A stretch of DNA of 64,000 nt, taken from positions 50,623-114,622 of the forward strand of contig CANRAV010000005.1 of assembly GCA_947628695.1 (NCBI GenBank). The letters run 5' to 3'. The DNA comes from an uncultured Clostridia bacterium. Lineage in GTDB: Bacteria > Bacillota > Clostridia > Oscillospirales > CAG-382. Within the stretch, counting starts at the first letter, position 1. The number at the start of each line of letters is the position of its first letter. The notes below the pieces were generated by a model, which ran no database searches, had not been told where the DNA came from, and was given only the letters and a program-made list of their open reading frames with translations. Below, in pieces: positions 49,890 through 58,237 of this stretch. The position numbers and the translations under genes are program-made.

Positions 49890-51008
49890 TCACACCCCCG
49901 TTATATCCCTGCCGTCAAGCGCGGCAAGGCCAAGCTTCAGCGCTTTAAGGCATATGGCGTACTCCTCGCTACCCTCTTCAAGCGACTGCAGCCGCGCCGT
50001 CATGCGGCGGCAGAACATGCCGCGAAGCGTGTTCTCCTTCTCTATCTCCGTAAACCTCGGTGCCGGAACCGTCCTGTCGACAAGCTGCACGGCTGCCGGC
50101 AGGGAACCGCCGCCGGAAAGCGTCTCCGGCTTTATTACAAAGGCGTCCTCGGGGCTGCCGGTAAGCGCAAGGCGCACGCGCGTGTCGCCGCCGCAGGGCT
50201 TCAAAGCCTCGCGTATCCGCTCCAGCGCCTCCTCGCGGGTGGCCGCGCCGTCAAGGCTTACGGTGCAGTCGGCGTACTTCCTGCGCGAAAGCGGAATAAA
50301 CGAAAGCTCCGCCTCCCCCTTCGCCACGGTGCCGGTAAGCGCGCCCTTGTCGCCCGTCTCGTCATAGCCCCTGCCCTCTATGCAGCCGGGGTAGGCGTAG
50401 TGCACGCCGCCTTCCGCCTTCACCCCGCCGAAGGAGTGTATATGCCCCAGCGCTATATAGTCAAAGCCGCTTGCCGCAATGTCCGCCCTCGATATGGGCG
50501 CATAGGCCGGGTCTGTACCCCCGACGTCGCCGTGGCAGACAAGTATGTTTATCCTCTCACCGTCAAGCTTTCCGTAGCCCAAAACCGGGCTTTCCGCAGG
50601 GTCATAAGCGCCCATGCCGCATCCGTAGACCGATACGGGCAAGCCCCTTATGTCGCACCGCTCCTTCGCGCCGAAGACGTGCACGTTCGCAGGCAGCTTC
50701 ATGCGCCTGTAGTGCGAGCTCTCGCCGTACGGGTCGTGGTTGCCCGGGGAGATGAAAAAGGCGCACTCCGGGAAGGAAGCGATCTTGTCGCACAAAAACT
50801 CCTTCGTGTCGGGCGTTACGTTCTCACCGTCAAACAGGTCGCCCGCTATGAAAAACAGCTGCGCACCCCTGTTCTTAGCCGCCTGAACTGCACCCGAAAA
50901 GGCGCTCCTTAGGCTTAGCCGCGCTCCGTCCGCCTCACGCGGGGACAGCGCCGAAAAAGGCGCGTCAAGATGCGCGTCCGCCATGTGAAAGATCTTTATG
51001 CCTTCCAT
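49890..51008 (-). CDS. SbcD/YhaO-type metallophosphoesterase (DNA repair nuclease-like)
   Basis: This 372-residue protein has the five calcineurin-like motifs: FHMADAHLDAPF (Asp10, His12), GDLFDGENV, SPGNHDPYG, CHGDVGG and ALGHIHSFGG. The C-terminal 120 residues form the capping region. ATG 51008 has GGAG 10 bases upstream. Mre11/SbcD-type nucleases work with a Rad50/SbcC-type ATPase, which is the next gene here. The pair is probably a DNA-end-processing complex. A family B repeat lies just upstream. Confidence 0.87.
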   Translation of the reverse strand: MEGIKIFHMADAHLDAPFSALSPREADGARLSLRSAFSGAVQAAKNRGAQLFFIAGDLFDGENVTPDTKEFLCDKIASFPECAFFISPGNHDPYGESSHYRRMKLPANVHVFGAKERCDIRGLPVSVYGCGMGAYDPAESPVLGYGKLDGERINILVCHGDVGGTDPAYAPISRADIAASGFDYIALGHIHSFGGVKAEGGVHYAYPGCIEGRGYDETGDKGALTGTVAKGEAELSFIPLSRRKYADCTVSLDGAATREEALERIREALKPCGGDTRVRLALTGSPEDAFVIKPETLSGGGSLPAAVQLVDRTVPAPRFTEIEKENTLRGMFCRRMTARLQSLEEGSEEYAICLKALKLGLAALDGRDITGV

Positions 51009-51042
51009 CTCTATTTTTTCTCCGTTTTTTATTTTTTTATTT

Positions 51043-51218
51043 AAAAGGGCTTGCGCCCTTTTGGGGATTTTTGGAAGGACTCGGTCCTTCCGGGGCTCTC
51101 TGAATTAGGCTTATTGAAAACAATAGCTTTTTAAGCCCAAAGGGTTGGCACCCTTTGGAATCCCGAGCCGCCAACGCAGGTTACGCCAAAGCGGGGTTTA
51201 TGTTTGTCGCACGTATGA
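51043..51218. repeat. Dispersed structured repeat family B, copy 4 (reverse orientation)
   Basis: AAAAGGGC/GCCCTTTT stem with TTGC loop, GGAAGGAC/GTCCTTCC stem, core with ATTG/CAAT, CCAAAGGGT/ACCCTTTGG stem and end GCACGTATG. It fills the gap between pgeF and the yhaO-like gene. Confidence 0.7.
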
Positions 51219-51229
51219 GGCATTTCTGC

Positions 51230-52048
51230 TTATAAGACTATAAATGCCGATAATGTTCCGCGCGCTGCGCCGCTGCGGCGGTGCGAAAAGTAATTGATAC
51301 TGTCGCAGACGGTGCATTCTCCGCAGTCGGATATGTTCGCGTCGGAAAGGCCGGACTTCATAAGGGTCAGGCTTACAGCCTTCTGCAAATCTAAAAATAG
51401 CTTCCCTTCGCGGCGGGTAAAGCAGCCGGCAAAATTGCTGTCTGCGGCGAGGAAGGCGCGCTCCAACTCTTCGTTTACATTGTAGCAGCAGCTCCGCGCC
51501 GATGGACCTATCGCGGCGATGATATCCTTCGGGTCTGCACCAAGCGCCTTCATGGCCTCCACGGTCCTCGCGGCTATCCTGCCCGCCGTCCCGCGCCAGC
51601 CGGAGTGGCACGCCCCGCATATGCCCCTTCTTACGTCGCAAAGCAGCACCGTTACGCAGTCCGCCCCGCGCACCGAAAGCACCACACCTTCCTCGGCAGT
51701 CACAAGCCCGTCGGCGTCCGTGTCAAACGGAGGCTTCGTCACGCCCGTGCCGCGCTCCGCCCGCCCGACGGTAAGCACCGCCGACGAATGGGTTTGATAG
51801 CTTTTGCATATGTCCTCCGCCCTCATGCCAAGTGCTGCGGCCGCCCTGCGGTGGTTCTCAAGCACGTTCTCCGCACTGTCCGGGGAGACGGTGCCGCAGG
51901 CGAAGTTAAGGCTTTCGTACACGCCTTCGCTTACCCCGCCGCGCCGGCGGGTGAACAGGTGCTTTACCCCGTGCCTTTCGAAAAGCGGGCTTTTTATATG
52001 GCTTATCGGGGTTTCATACTCCGAAAAACGCTCTATTATGTCGACCAC
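51230..52048 (-). CDS. pgeF: Polyphenol oxidase / laccase-domain protein PgeF family
   Basis: This protein of about 272 residues is read from GTG 52048 behind AGAGGGG. A promoter just upstream (52065-52093) excludes starts further out. Family motifs are HLFTRRRGGVSEGVYESLNFA, QTHSSAVLTV, DTDADGLVTAEEGVVLSVRGADCVTVLL, CHSGWRGTAGRI (Cys and His zinc ligands) and GPSARSCCYNV. DUF152/YfiH proteins were first annotated as polyphenol oxidases; E. coli PgeF removes mis-incorporated L-Ser-containing UDP-MurNAc, and relatives act in purine nucleoside metabolism. Which applies here is unknown. Confidence 0.9.
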   Translation of the reverse strand: MVDIIERFSEYETPISHIKSPLFERHGVKHLFTRRRGGVSEGVYESLNFACGTVSPDSAENVLENHRRAAAALGMRAEDICKSYQTHSSAVLTVGRAERGTGVTKPPFDTDADGLVTAEEGVVLSVRGADCVTVLLCDVRRGICGACHSGWRGTAGRIAARTVEAMKALGADPKDIIAAIGPSARSCCYNVNEELERAFLAADSNFAGCFTRREGKLFLDLQKAVSLTLMKSGLSDANISDCGECTVCDSINYFSHRRSGAARGTLSAFIVL

Positions 52049-52064
52049 GTCCCCTCTTTGCCTT

Positions 52065-52093
52065 AGTATAACACAACCGCGCACTTTAAGCAA
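52065..52093 (-). promoter_or_regulatory. Promoter of pgeF
   Basis: Minus strand TTGCTT (52088-52093), a 17-base spacer and TATACT (52065-52070). Confidence 0.6.
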
Positions 52094-52150
52094 GAGAAAA
52101 AAGCAGCAGGCGGATTTCCTCCGCTTGCTGCCTCTCTTTGCGCCTTTCTG

Positions 52151-52468
52151 TCAGTCTGCCCTTGTAAGAACCGTTGTTCCGTACTCGTCCGTTATCGACA
52201 GTCTGTCCTCCGTAAGCTTTACGGAGGCCGTGTCGGTCTCGCCGCCGAGGGTAACGGTAAGGCTTTCGTCCTCTATGGCATAGGTAAACTCCGCCTTAGC
52301 GTCGCCGACTGCCGCAGTGCCTGTGCCGTCGTCGCGGAAGACGTAAACCACCGTGTGCTCGCCGTCGTTCCCCTGCCAGGTCCCCACTATGGAAGGCTTC
52401 CCCGCTCCGCAGGCGGCAAAGGTCAAAAGCATCGCAAACAGCGCAAAAACGCAAATCAGCTTTTTCAT
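52151..52468 (-). CDS. Small lipoprotein with a lipocalin-like beta domain
   Basis: This 105-residue protein has ATG 52468 behind GGGAG. The lipoprotein signal peptide ends in the lipobox FAAC (Cys 20). The mature part, SIVGTWQGNDGEHTVVYVFRDDGTGTAAVGDAKAEFTYAIEDESLTVTL..., is a short beta-barrel-like domain of the DUF5640/lipocalin-like kind (GTW...Y.F..DGTG). Such lipoproteins are frequent in Clostridia. Role unknown. It stands between pgeF and sigK, all on the minus strand. Confidence 0.75.
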   Translation of the reverse strand: MKKLICVFALFAMLLTFAACGAGKPSIVGTWQGNDGEHTVVYVFRDDGTGTAAVGDAKAEFTYAIEDESLTVTLGGETDTASVKLTEDRLSITDEYGTTVLTRAD

Positions 52469-52539
52469 TCTTTGTATCTCCCTTACGGTTTTTGTAAACT
52501 GTATGCAAAGGGGGGCAAATATATGCTTAGAGGGCTTTA

Positions 52540-53241
52540 TTACTCTCTTCCTCCGTTTTCAAGAAACCGGTTTATCTTCGTAAGCGCGCCCTTTTCAAGG
52601 CGGGAGACGTAGCTTCGGCTGATGCCCAGCTTCTCCGCAACCTCGCGCTGTGCGTAGGTTCTGCCGTCGCCGCCTATGCCGTAGCGAAGAAGTATTATCG
52701 TGCGCTCCTTCTCCGTAAGCACGCGGTCTATGGCCTTTTTCACAAGCGAAAGCTTAAGTGCCTTGTCTATCTCGTCCACTATGTTGTCGTCGCAGGAGAT
52801 TATGTCCATGTATGTAAGCGGGTTTCCGTCCTTGTCGACGTCCACGCTTTCGTTTATGGAGGTCTCAAGCGCAAGCTTCTTTCGGCTGCGGAAGTGCATA
52901 AGTATCTCGTTTTGAAGGCACTTGCCCGCATAGGTGGCAAAGCGCGTTCCGCTTTCCACGTTGTAAGAGTCTATCGCCTTGATTAGCCCTATCGTCCCTA
53001 TGGATATGAGGTCGTCCTGCTCTTTGTACGAGACGTAGTACTTTTTTACAATATGCGCGACAAGGCGCAGGTTGTGAAGTATAAGCTTCTCTCTCGCCTC
53101 TCTGTCGCCGGCGCGGCACTTTAAAAACGCCTCCCTCTCCTCCTCGGCGGAAAGCGGCGGCGGGAAGGACCCGCCCGCAGAGGCGGTGCGCAGAAACAGG
53201 AACAAAAACCGCTTAAGAAACATAATAAAAAACCCGGGCAT
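52540..53241 (-). CDS. sigK: RNA polymerase sporulation sigma factor SigK (mother cell, late)
   Basis: This 233-residue sigma-70 protein starts at ATG 53241 (MPGFFIMFLKRFLFLFLRT), 11 bases after GGAGG. The short hydrophobic N-terminus is the pro-sequence region of pro-SigK. Region 2 has NLRLVAHIVKKYY, DLISIGTIGLIKAIDSYN and RFATYAGKCLQNEILMHFR. Region 4 has LTEKERTIILLRYGIGGDGRTYAQREVAEKLGISRSYVSRLEKGAL. SigK drives late mother-cell genes such as coat genes. The gene is uninterrupted; the skin element seen in some Bacillus and Clostridioides is absent. Confidence 0.93.
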   Translation of the reverse strand: MPGFFIMFLKRFLFLFLRTASAGGSFPPPLSAEEEREAFLKCRAGDREAREKLILHNLRLVAHIVKKYYVSYKEQDDLISIGTIGLIKAIDSYNVESGTRFATYAGKCLQNEILMHFRSRKKLALETSINESVDVDKDGNPLTYMDIISCDDNIVDEIDKALKLSLVKKAIDRVLTEKERTIILLRYGIGGDGRTYAQREVAEKLGISRSYVSRLEKGALTKINRFLENGGRE

Positions 53242-53323
53242 TAAATACAACACCTCCGTAAAGGTATGTATATGCCCGAGTTGGTTTGTTTATGCAAGAG
53301 GGGAAAAACGCTTTGCGTTTTTT

Positions 53324-53556
53324 AAGTAATAGTGAAGAAGTAAGAGTGAATAAGTGCGGAAGAAAAAGCTTACGCTTTTTCAACTTTTATTGTATATTGT
53401 TTAATCCGACTGCAGCTTTGCCCGTTTGACAAATGCTTTTGCCGGTTGTTTATTTTAAGGCTTTAGCCATAAATTAACAACAGCATATTTAAATGAAATA
53501 CCGTCCGCGCAGCGGACACCGCACTTTTTCACTCTTCACTATTACCTATTCACTTT
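53324..53556. repeat. Dispersed repeat family A, copy 2 (MITE-like)
   Basis: About 233 bp with GTGAA-rich inverted ends, GAAAAAGC/GCTTTTTC hairpin, GCATATTTAAATGAAAT motif and GTCCGC/GCGGAC hairpin. Its right end runs into the stop codon of the namZ gene. It fills most of 53242-53554. Confidence 0.7.
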
Positions 53557-54682
53557 AATACAAGTGCGCGCTCTTCTTCTCTTCGGCAAACTTTCTGCAG
53601 ACCGCTTCCGCGTCCCTTGCGGCCCTTGCGGGGTCGAAGTCCTCGGCAAGTATGTCCTTGTTGCCGTAAAGGTGCACAAGGTGCATGCCGTTGTTTAGAA
53701 GCTTAAAGCTTTCGCCGGAGAGGTCGCGTATCTCCTTGTAAAGGTACATGCCCGCCTCTACCGGCCTATATGCCGCACGGTCGGTGATGTGAAGCTGCAC
53801 GCCTGCGCACCTCTCGCCCGCATGCTTCGAAAACGTCGGGGTAAAGTAGCAGCGGCGGAAATGAATGCCCGGAAGGCCGTAGGCGTTCAGGCGCTTCTCA
53901 AGCTCCGCCGCGTCGATAAACGGCGCACCGACAAGCTCAAAGGGCAGGGTTGTGCCTCTGCCCTCCGAGATGTTTGTCCCCTCGTAATAGCAGGTTGCAA
54001 GGTAGTTGAGGCAGCTGTTTACGGGTGTGGGGATGTTGGGTGACGGGAGGATCCAGGGGAGCTCCGTCGCGTCGAACATCATGTCCCTCGTCCAGCCCTC
54101 GCAGGGCACCACGGTAAGCGAGCAGCCTATATTGCGGCTTTCGTTTATGTACTTGCCGAACTCGCCTATAGTAAGGCCGTAGCGGACGGGAACGGCGTAC
54201 TCGCCCACGCCGCTTTTAAAGGACTCGTCAAGCATGGGGCCCTCCACGTCTATGCCGTTTACGGGGTTAGGCCTGTCAAGCACGAACATCTCCTTGCCGT
54301 ATTTGGCGCAGGCCTCCAGGCAGCGCGTAAGCGCGTAAAGGTAGGTGTAGTAGCGCGCGCCAACGTCCTGCATGTCGAAGACAAGCACGTCGATTTCGTT
54401 CATCATCGCTTCCGTGGGGTATTTGTTTTCGCCGTAAAGGCTGTACACGGTAAGCCCGGTTTCGGGGTCTACGCAGGTGGAGATGTGGTCGCCCGCCTGT
54501 GCGTCGCCGCGTATGCCGTGCTCCGGCGCGAAAAGCGCCGTCACCTTGTACTTTTCCGCTATCACCTCGTAAGAGGGACGCATCTCGCGATTTACACCCG
54601 TAGGCGCGGTAAGCACGCCTATGCGTGCGTCCTTCAAAACGCCGTCGTACCTGTCAAGCAGGTCTATTCCGCAAAGTACCAT
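53555..54682 (-). CDS. namZ: NamZ-like exo-beta-N-acetylmuramidase (DUF1343)
   Basis: This 375-residue protein starts at ATG 54682 after AAGGAG. DUF1343 motifs are GVLTAPTGVNREMRPS, LFAPEHGIRGDAQAG (Glu-His near 53-54), YSLYGENKYPT, LVFDMQDVGARYYTYLYAL, VLDRPNPVNG and PWILPSPNIPTP, SEGRGTTLPFELVGAPF. B. subtilis NamZ (YbbC) removes terminal MurNAc from wall fragments in the MurNAc recycling route. No signal peptide is obvious here, so it may act inside the cell. malQ lies 12 bases upstream; other mur recycling genes are not adjacent. Confidence 0.88.
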   Translation of the reverse strand: MVLCGIDLLDRYDGVLKDARIGVLTAPTGVNREMRPSYEVIAEKYKVTALFAPEHGIRGDAQAGDHISTCVDPETGLTVYSLYGENKYPTEAMMNEIDVLVFDMQDVGARYYTYLYALTRCLEACAKYGKEMFVLDRPNPVNGIDVEGPMLDESFKSGVGEYAVPVRYGLTIGEFGKYINESRNIGCSLTVVPCEGWTRDMMFDATELPWILPSPNIPTPVNSCLNYLATCYYEGTNISEGRGTTLPFELVGAPFIDAAELEKRLNAYGLPGIHFRRCYFTPTFSKHAGERCAGVQLHITDRAAYRPVEAGMYLYKEIRDLSGESFKLLNNGMHLVHLYGNKDILAEDFDPARAARDAEAVCRKFAEEKKSAHLY

Positions 54683-54694
54683 AGTTAAAGCTCC

Positions 54695-56179
54695 TTATCT
54701 TTTAAATATTTTATTCAGGCGGCGGAAGTAGTCGCCGTCAATATCGTTTACAGCTTCCTCTGTTGCTCTGAACTCCCAGTTCCCCGTGGGTACGCCGGGG
54801 GTGTTGAGCCTTGTGTCCGCACCGTAGCCGCACATGTCCTGAAAGCTTATCATCGCCGTATCGGCGACAGAGCGCCAAACGACCTCTATTATCCTGCGGC
54901 AGGCCGGCGCGTCCCTTCCGCCTTGTCCCCAGCCGCTTGCATCGGCGCCGCAGTACTCCAGCGCGTACTGCCTTTGGTGCGGCGGCGCCTCCCACAGCCA
55001 GCCTAAGAGGGTGTTGTTGTCGTGCGTGCCGACGTAGGCGGCAACTCCCCGCGCGTAATTGTGCGGCAGATGTGCCGAGTCCTCCCCCGGGTCAAAGCCG
55101 AACTGTATCACGCGCATGCGTGGGAAGCCCGTCTGTTCAAGCAGTTCCTCCACGTCCTCGCCGTACACGCCGAGATCCTCTGCAATTATTTCGCCCTTCT
55201 GCTTTCCCATGGCGTCGAAAAGCTCCATTCCGGGGCCCTTGCGCCACTCGCCCTCCGCGGCGCTTTCCGCCCCCGCAGGGACGGCATAATAGGAAGCGAA
55301 GGCGCGGAAATGGTCGACGCGAAGCACATCGTAAAGCTTAAAGCCGGCTTCAAAGCGCTGCTTCCACCAGCTGTAGCCATCCGCCCGCATTGCGTCCCAA
55401 TTGTAAAGCGGGTTGCCCCAAAGCTGCCCGGTCTTGCTGAAGTAATCGGGAGGCACCCCAGCAGAGAAGGCGGGCTTTGCCGTCTGCCCGTCCACCTCGA
55501 AAAGCCCCCTGTTTTCCCACAAATCCGCAGAGTCGCGGCTGACGTAAATCGGCATGTCGCCAAAGAGCTTTACGCCCCTTGTGTTTGCGTACTTTTTCAG
55601 CCTTTCCCACTGCGAAAAGAAGAGGTACTGCGCGAAAAGGCGGTACCGCACCCCCTCGCGGAAGCGGTTTTCCTCCGCCTTTGCCGTTTTGAAATCGGCC
55701 TCTTTGCCCCACTCCCAAAACGGGAGTCCCCCTTTTGCCTCCTTTATCGCGGCAAAAAGGGCGTAGTTCTTCACGTGCGCGTTTTCCTCGCCGAAGGCCT
55801 CCACCGCCTTAAGCAGCGCTTTGTCTGCGCGGGCAAGCGCGGAAAGCACAAGGCGCCTTTTCGCCTCCCCCGCAAAGGCGTAGTCCGCCTTGTAGGGACT
55901 GCCGGTGTACTTCGCCTCCTCCGCCTCCGCTGCCGTGATAAGGCCGTCCTCGTACATAAGCTGCGGCGAAATGTACAGCATATTCCCCGCGAAGGCAGAG
56001 GGGGACGCGTAGGGGCTGTTTCCCTCCCCCACCGGGACGGTCGGCAGCACCTGCCAAAGGCTAAAGCCCATGCCCGCCAGGCGGTCAACCCATTTGTACG
56101 CTCCGCTGCCAAGGTCGCCTATACCGTAGGGCGACGGCAGAGATGAAATATTTAAAAACGCGCCTGCACGACGTGACAT
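54695..56179 (-). CDS. malQ: 4-alpha-glucanotransferase (amylomaltase, GH77)
   Basis: This 494-residue enzyme starts at ATG 56179, six bases after a GGGGGTGG site. Family motifs are SPYGIGDLGSGAYKWVD and QVLPTVPVGEGNSPY (GNSPY hallmark), GDMPIYVSRDSADLW, VLRVDHFRAFASYY (nucleophile Asp), AEDLGVYGEDVEELL (acid Glu) and VGTHDNNTLLGW. It disproportionates maltodextrins, usually with glycogen or starch use. No other glycogen genes are nearby. It is followed by namZ in the same direction. Confidence 0.95.
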   Translation of the reverse strand: MSRRAGAFLNISSLPSPYGIGDLGSGAYKWVDRLAGMGFSLWQVLPTVPVGEGNSPYASPSAFAGNMLYISPQLMYEDGLITAAEAEEAKYTGSPYKADYAFAGEAKRRLVLSALARADKALLKAVEAFGEENAHVKNYALFAAIKEAKGGLPFWEWGKEADFKTAKAEENRFREGVRYRLFAQYLFFSQWERLKKYANTRGVKLFGDMPIYVSRDSADLWENRGLFEVDGQTAKPAFSAGVPPDYFSKTGQLWGNPLYNWDAMRADGYSWWKQRFEAGFKLYDVLRVDHFRAFASYYAVPAGAESAAEGEWRKGPGMELFDAMGKQKGEIIAEDLGVYGEDVEELLEQTGFPRMRVIQFGFDPGEDSAHLPHNYARGVAAYVGTHDNNTLLGWLWEAPPHQRQYALEYCGADASGWGQGGRDAPACRRIIEVVWRSVADTAMISFQDMCGYGADTRLNTPGVPTGNWEFRATEEAVNDIDGDYFRRLNKIFKR

Positions 56180-56214
56180 GTGCACCACCCCCGGTGAAAA
56201 AGCTTTGCTTTTTC

Positions 56215-56448
56215 AAGTTAATAGTGAATAAGTAATAGTGAAGAGGTGCGGATGAAAAAGCTTCGCCTTTTCTGCATTATATTGTATATTGCTTAATCTG
56301 ACTGCAGCTTTTCTTGTCTATCAAACGTTTTTGCTGTTTTTTGCTTTTAAGGTTTTAGCCAAAAAACAGCACCGGCATATTTAAATCAAATAACGTCCGC
56401 GCAGCGGACACCGCACTTCTTCACTATTCACTCTTACTTCTTCACTTC
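56215..56448. repeat. Dispersed repeat family A, copy 3 (MITE-like)
   Basis: About 234 bp, same organisation as the other copies (inverted GTGAA ends, GCATATTTAAATCAAAT motif, GTCCGC/GCGGAC hairpin), between dapB and malQ. Its right end stops 2 bases before the dapB stop. Confidence 0.7.
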
Positions 56449-56450
56449 AA

Positions 56451-57212
56451 TTACTCTCTGCTTTCCCCTTGTTCCAGAAGCTTCTCCATATTGTAAAGCC
56501 CCGGCTTTTTTCCGATAAGAAACGCCGCCGCCCTTACGGCTCCGTCCGCGAACACTGCGCGTGAAAAGGCGCTGTGGCTTATCGCAATATGCTCGTTGCC
56601 GAGGGCGAAAAGCACCTCGTGCTCGCCCACTATGTTCCCGGCGCGAAGGGACTGTATGCCTATCTCGTCGCGCCCGCGCGCCTCTCTGCGGGCAGAGCGG
56701 TCGCACACAACTTCCCCTCTTCCGCGAGCTTCCTTTATCCCCTCCGCTATCATAAGCGCCGTACCGCTTGGGGCGTCAAGCTTCTTGTTGTGGTGCTTCT
56801 CTATTATCTCCGCATCCGCCTCCGGCAGGGCTGCGGCCGCCTCTTTGCAAAGCCGGCACAAAAGCGCAACCCCCACGGACATGTTTGCGGAGAGGAAGAC
56901 GGGCACCTTCTCCGAAGCCGCCTCTATAAGGCGCTTTTCGTCCTCCGTCTGCCCCGTTGTGGCTATCACCGCAGGTATACTGCGGGAAAGCGCAAAGTCA
57001 AGCACAGCTTCCGTTTGGCTGCGGTGCGAGAAGTCTATAACCACGTCCGCCTCGCCGGTAAAGCCCGCAAGACTGTCCCCTACGGGGAAGGCTGCCGTCC
57101 CCGGCGCTATATCCGCGCCGTAGGAGACGCACATCCCGTCCGTTTCCTCTATTTTTTCGGCAACCGCCCTGCCCATGCGGCCGAAGGCGCCGTTTATTAC
57201 TGCCTTAATCAT
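56451..57212 (-). CDS. dapB: 4-hydroxy-tetrahydrodipicolinate reductase
   Basis: This 253-residue protein has ATG 57212 behind AAGGAGAG. The Rossmann nucleotide motif is VINGAFGRMGRAV (5-17), with VVIDFSHRSQTEAVLDFA and ATTGQTEDEK, the catalytic EIIEKHHNKKLDAPSGTAL and the C-terminal HSAFSRAVFADGAV. It catalyses the second dedicated step of lysine/diaminopimelate synthesis. It follows dapA by 20 bases. Normal length. Confidence 0.96.
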   Translation of the reverse strand: MIKAVINGAFGRMGRAVAEKIEETDGMCVSYGADIAPGTAAFPVGDSLAGFTGEADVVIDFSHRSQTEAVLDFALSRSIPAVIATTGQTEDEKRLIEAASEKVPVFLSANMSVGVALLCRLCKEAAAALPEADAEIIEKHHNKKLDAPSGTALMIAEGIKEARGRGEVVCDRSARREARGRDEIGIQSLRAGNIVGEHEVLFALGNEHIAISHSAFSRAVFADGAVRAAAFLIGKKPGLYNMEKLLEQGESRE

Positions 57213-57232
57213 TGCTCTCCTTCGAAGGTGCT

Positions 57233-58117
57233 TTAAAGACCTTCTTTTTCCATAAGCGCAAAGAGCGCCTTTCTGTTCTCCTCTTCCATAACCGTAAGCG
57301 GGCTTCTGACGTAGTCCGCGCAGTATCCCATTCTTGCCATTGCGGCCTTTACGGGTATGGGGTTCACCTCGCTGAACAGAGCGTTAATAAGCGGTATAAA
57401 GCCTATCTGCAAGGCAGCGCTTTCCTTAACGCGGCCTTCAAGGTAAAGCCTTGCCATCGACGCGGTCTTGCCGGGCAGGAGGTTTGAAAGCACGCTTATC
57501 CCGCCAAGGCCGCCGAGGGACATTATCGGCACTATTTGGTCGTCGTTGCCGGAATATATGTCAAGCTTGTCACCGCAAAGGCTTATCGTCTCCGCAACCG
57601 ACGAAAGGTTCCCGTTTGCCTCCTTCGCCGCAACGATATAGGGGTTTTCCGCAAGCTCGCGGTAGGTCTTCGGGAGGATATTGCAGCCCGTGCGGGAGGG
57701 TACGTTGTACAGTATCGAAGGCATCTCTACCGCCTCCGTTATCTCGTTGTACATCCTTACAAGCCCCTTCTGGGTCGCCTTGTTGTAGTACGGCGTTACA
57801 AGCAGCAGCGCGTCTGCGCCCGCCTCCTTGGCGTGGGTGGACAGCTCTATGGCATAGGCGGTGTCGTTGCTGCCGGTGCCGGCTATGACCGGAACCCTGC
57901 CGGCCGCCCTCTCCACCGCAAAGGCTATGGCCGCCCTGTGCTCCTCGTCCGTAAGAGTGGAAGCCTCGCCCGTGGTTCCGCAGACGACAAGCGCGTCTAT
58001 GCCGCCCTCTATCTGAAAATCTATAAGCCTGCCGAAAAGCGCAAAGTCTATGCCCTGCCCGTCAAGCGGGGTTATAAGCGCCGTGGCAATGCCCTTAAAT
58101 ATCGGTGTGTGTGCCAT
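57233..58117 (-). CDS. dapA: 4-hydroxy-tetrahydrodipicolinate synthase
   Basis: This 294-residue aldolase-class protein starts at ATG 58117 (MAHTPIFKGIATALITP) after AAGGAG. Motifs are VVCGTTGEASTLTDEEH, GSNDTAYAIELSTHAKEAGADALLLVTPYYNKATQKG (catalytic Tyr), NVPSRTG and the Schiff-base lysine in VAAKEANGN (near 160). It condenses pyruvate with aspartate semialdehyde. Promoter and a small palindrome lie upstream; no lysine riboswitch is recognised in the short leader. Confidence 0.96.
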   Translation of the reverse strand: MAHTPIFKGIATALITPLDGQGIDFALFGRLIDFQIEGGIDALVVCGTTGEASTLTDEEHRAAIAFAVERAAGRVPVIAGTGSNDTAYAIELSTHAKEAGADALLLVTPYYNKATQKGLVRMYNEITEAVEMPSILYNVPSRTGCNILPKTYRELAENPYIVAAKEANGNLSSVAETISLCGDKLDIYSGNDDQIVPIMSLGGLGGISVLSNLLPGKTASMARLYLEGRVKESAALQIGFIPLINALFSEVNPIPVKAAMARMGYCADYVRSPLTVMEEENRKALFALMEKEGL

Positions 58118-58150
58118 GTGGAATCTCCTTCTTGAAAAACTGAGGCGAAT

Positions 58151-58163
58151 GGTATATAATACC
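58151..58163. repeat. Palindrome in the dapA leader
   Basis: GGTATATAATACC, a 13-base hairpin or operator-like palindrome between the dapA promoter and ribosome site. Function not shown. Confidence 0.35.
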
Positions 58164-58196
58164 ACTGTACTACATTTTATTATCCCTCAACAGCTT

Positions 58197-58225
58197 ATGT
58201 TATCACAAGTATAATTTTTTGTCAA
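58197..58225 (-). promoter_or_regulatory. Promoter of dapA-dapB
   Basis: Minus strand TTGACA (58220-58225), a 17-base spacer and TAACAT (58197-58202). It abuts the queA start region on the other strand. Confidence 0.65.
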
Positions 58226-58237
58226 CGGTGAATAAAT

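Noticed and set aside
48263..49948. 561-codon open frame antisense to the yhaN-like gene
   Set aside because: Composition artefact over a gene with clear ATPase motifs.
52540..53241. skin-element interruption of sigK
   Set aside because: The reading frame is continuous from the pro-region through region 4.
58118..58237. Lysine riboswitch upstream of dapA
   Set aside because: The leader is only about 75 bases and lacks the multi-stem lysine riboswitch core. Only a 13-base palindrome is seen.
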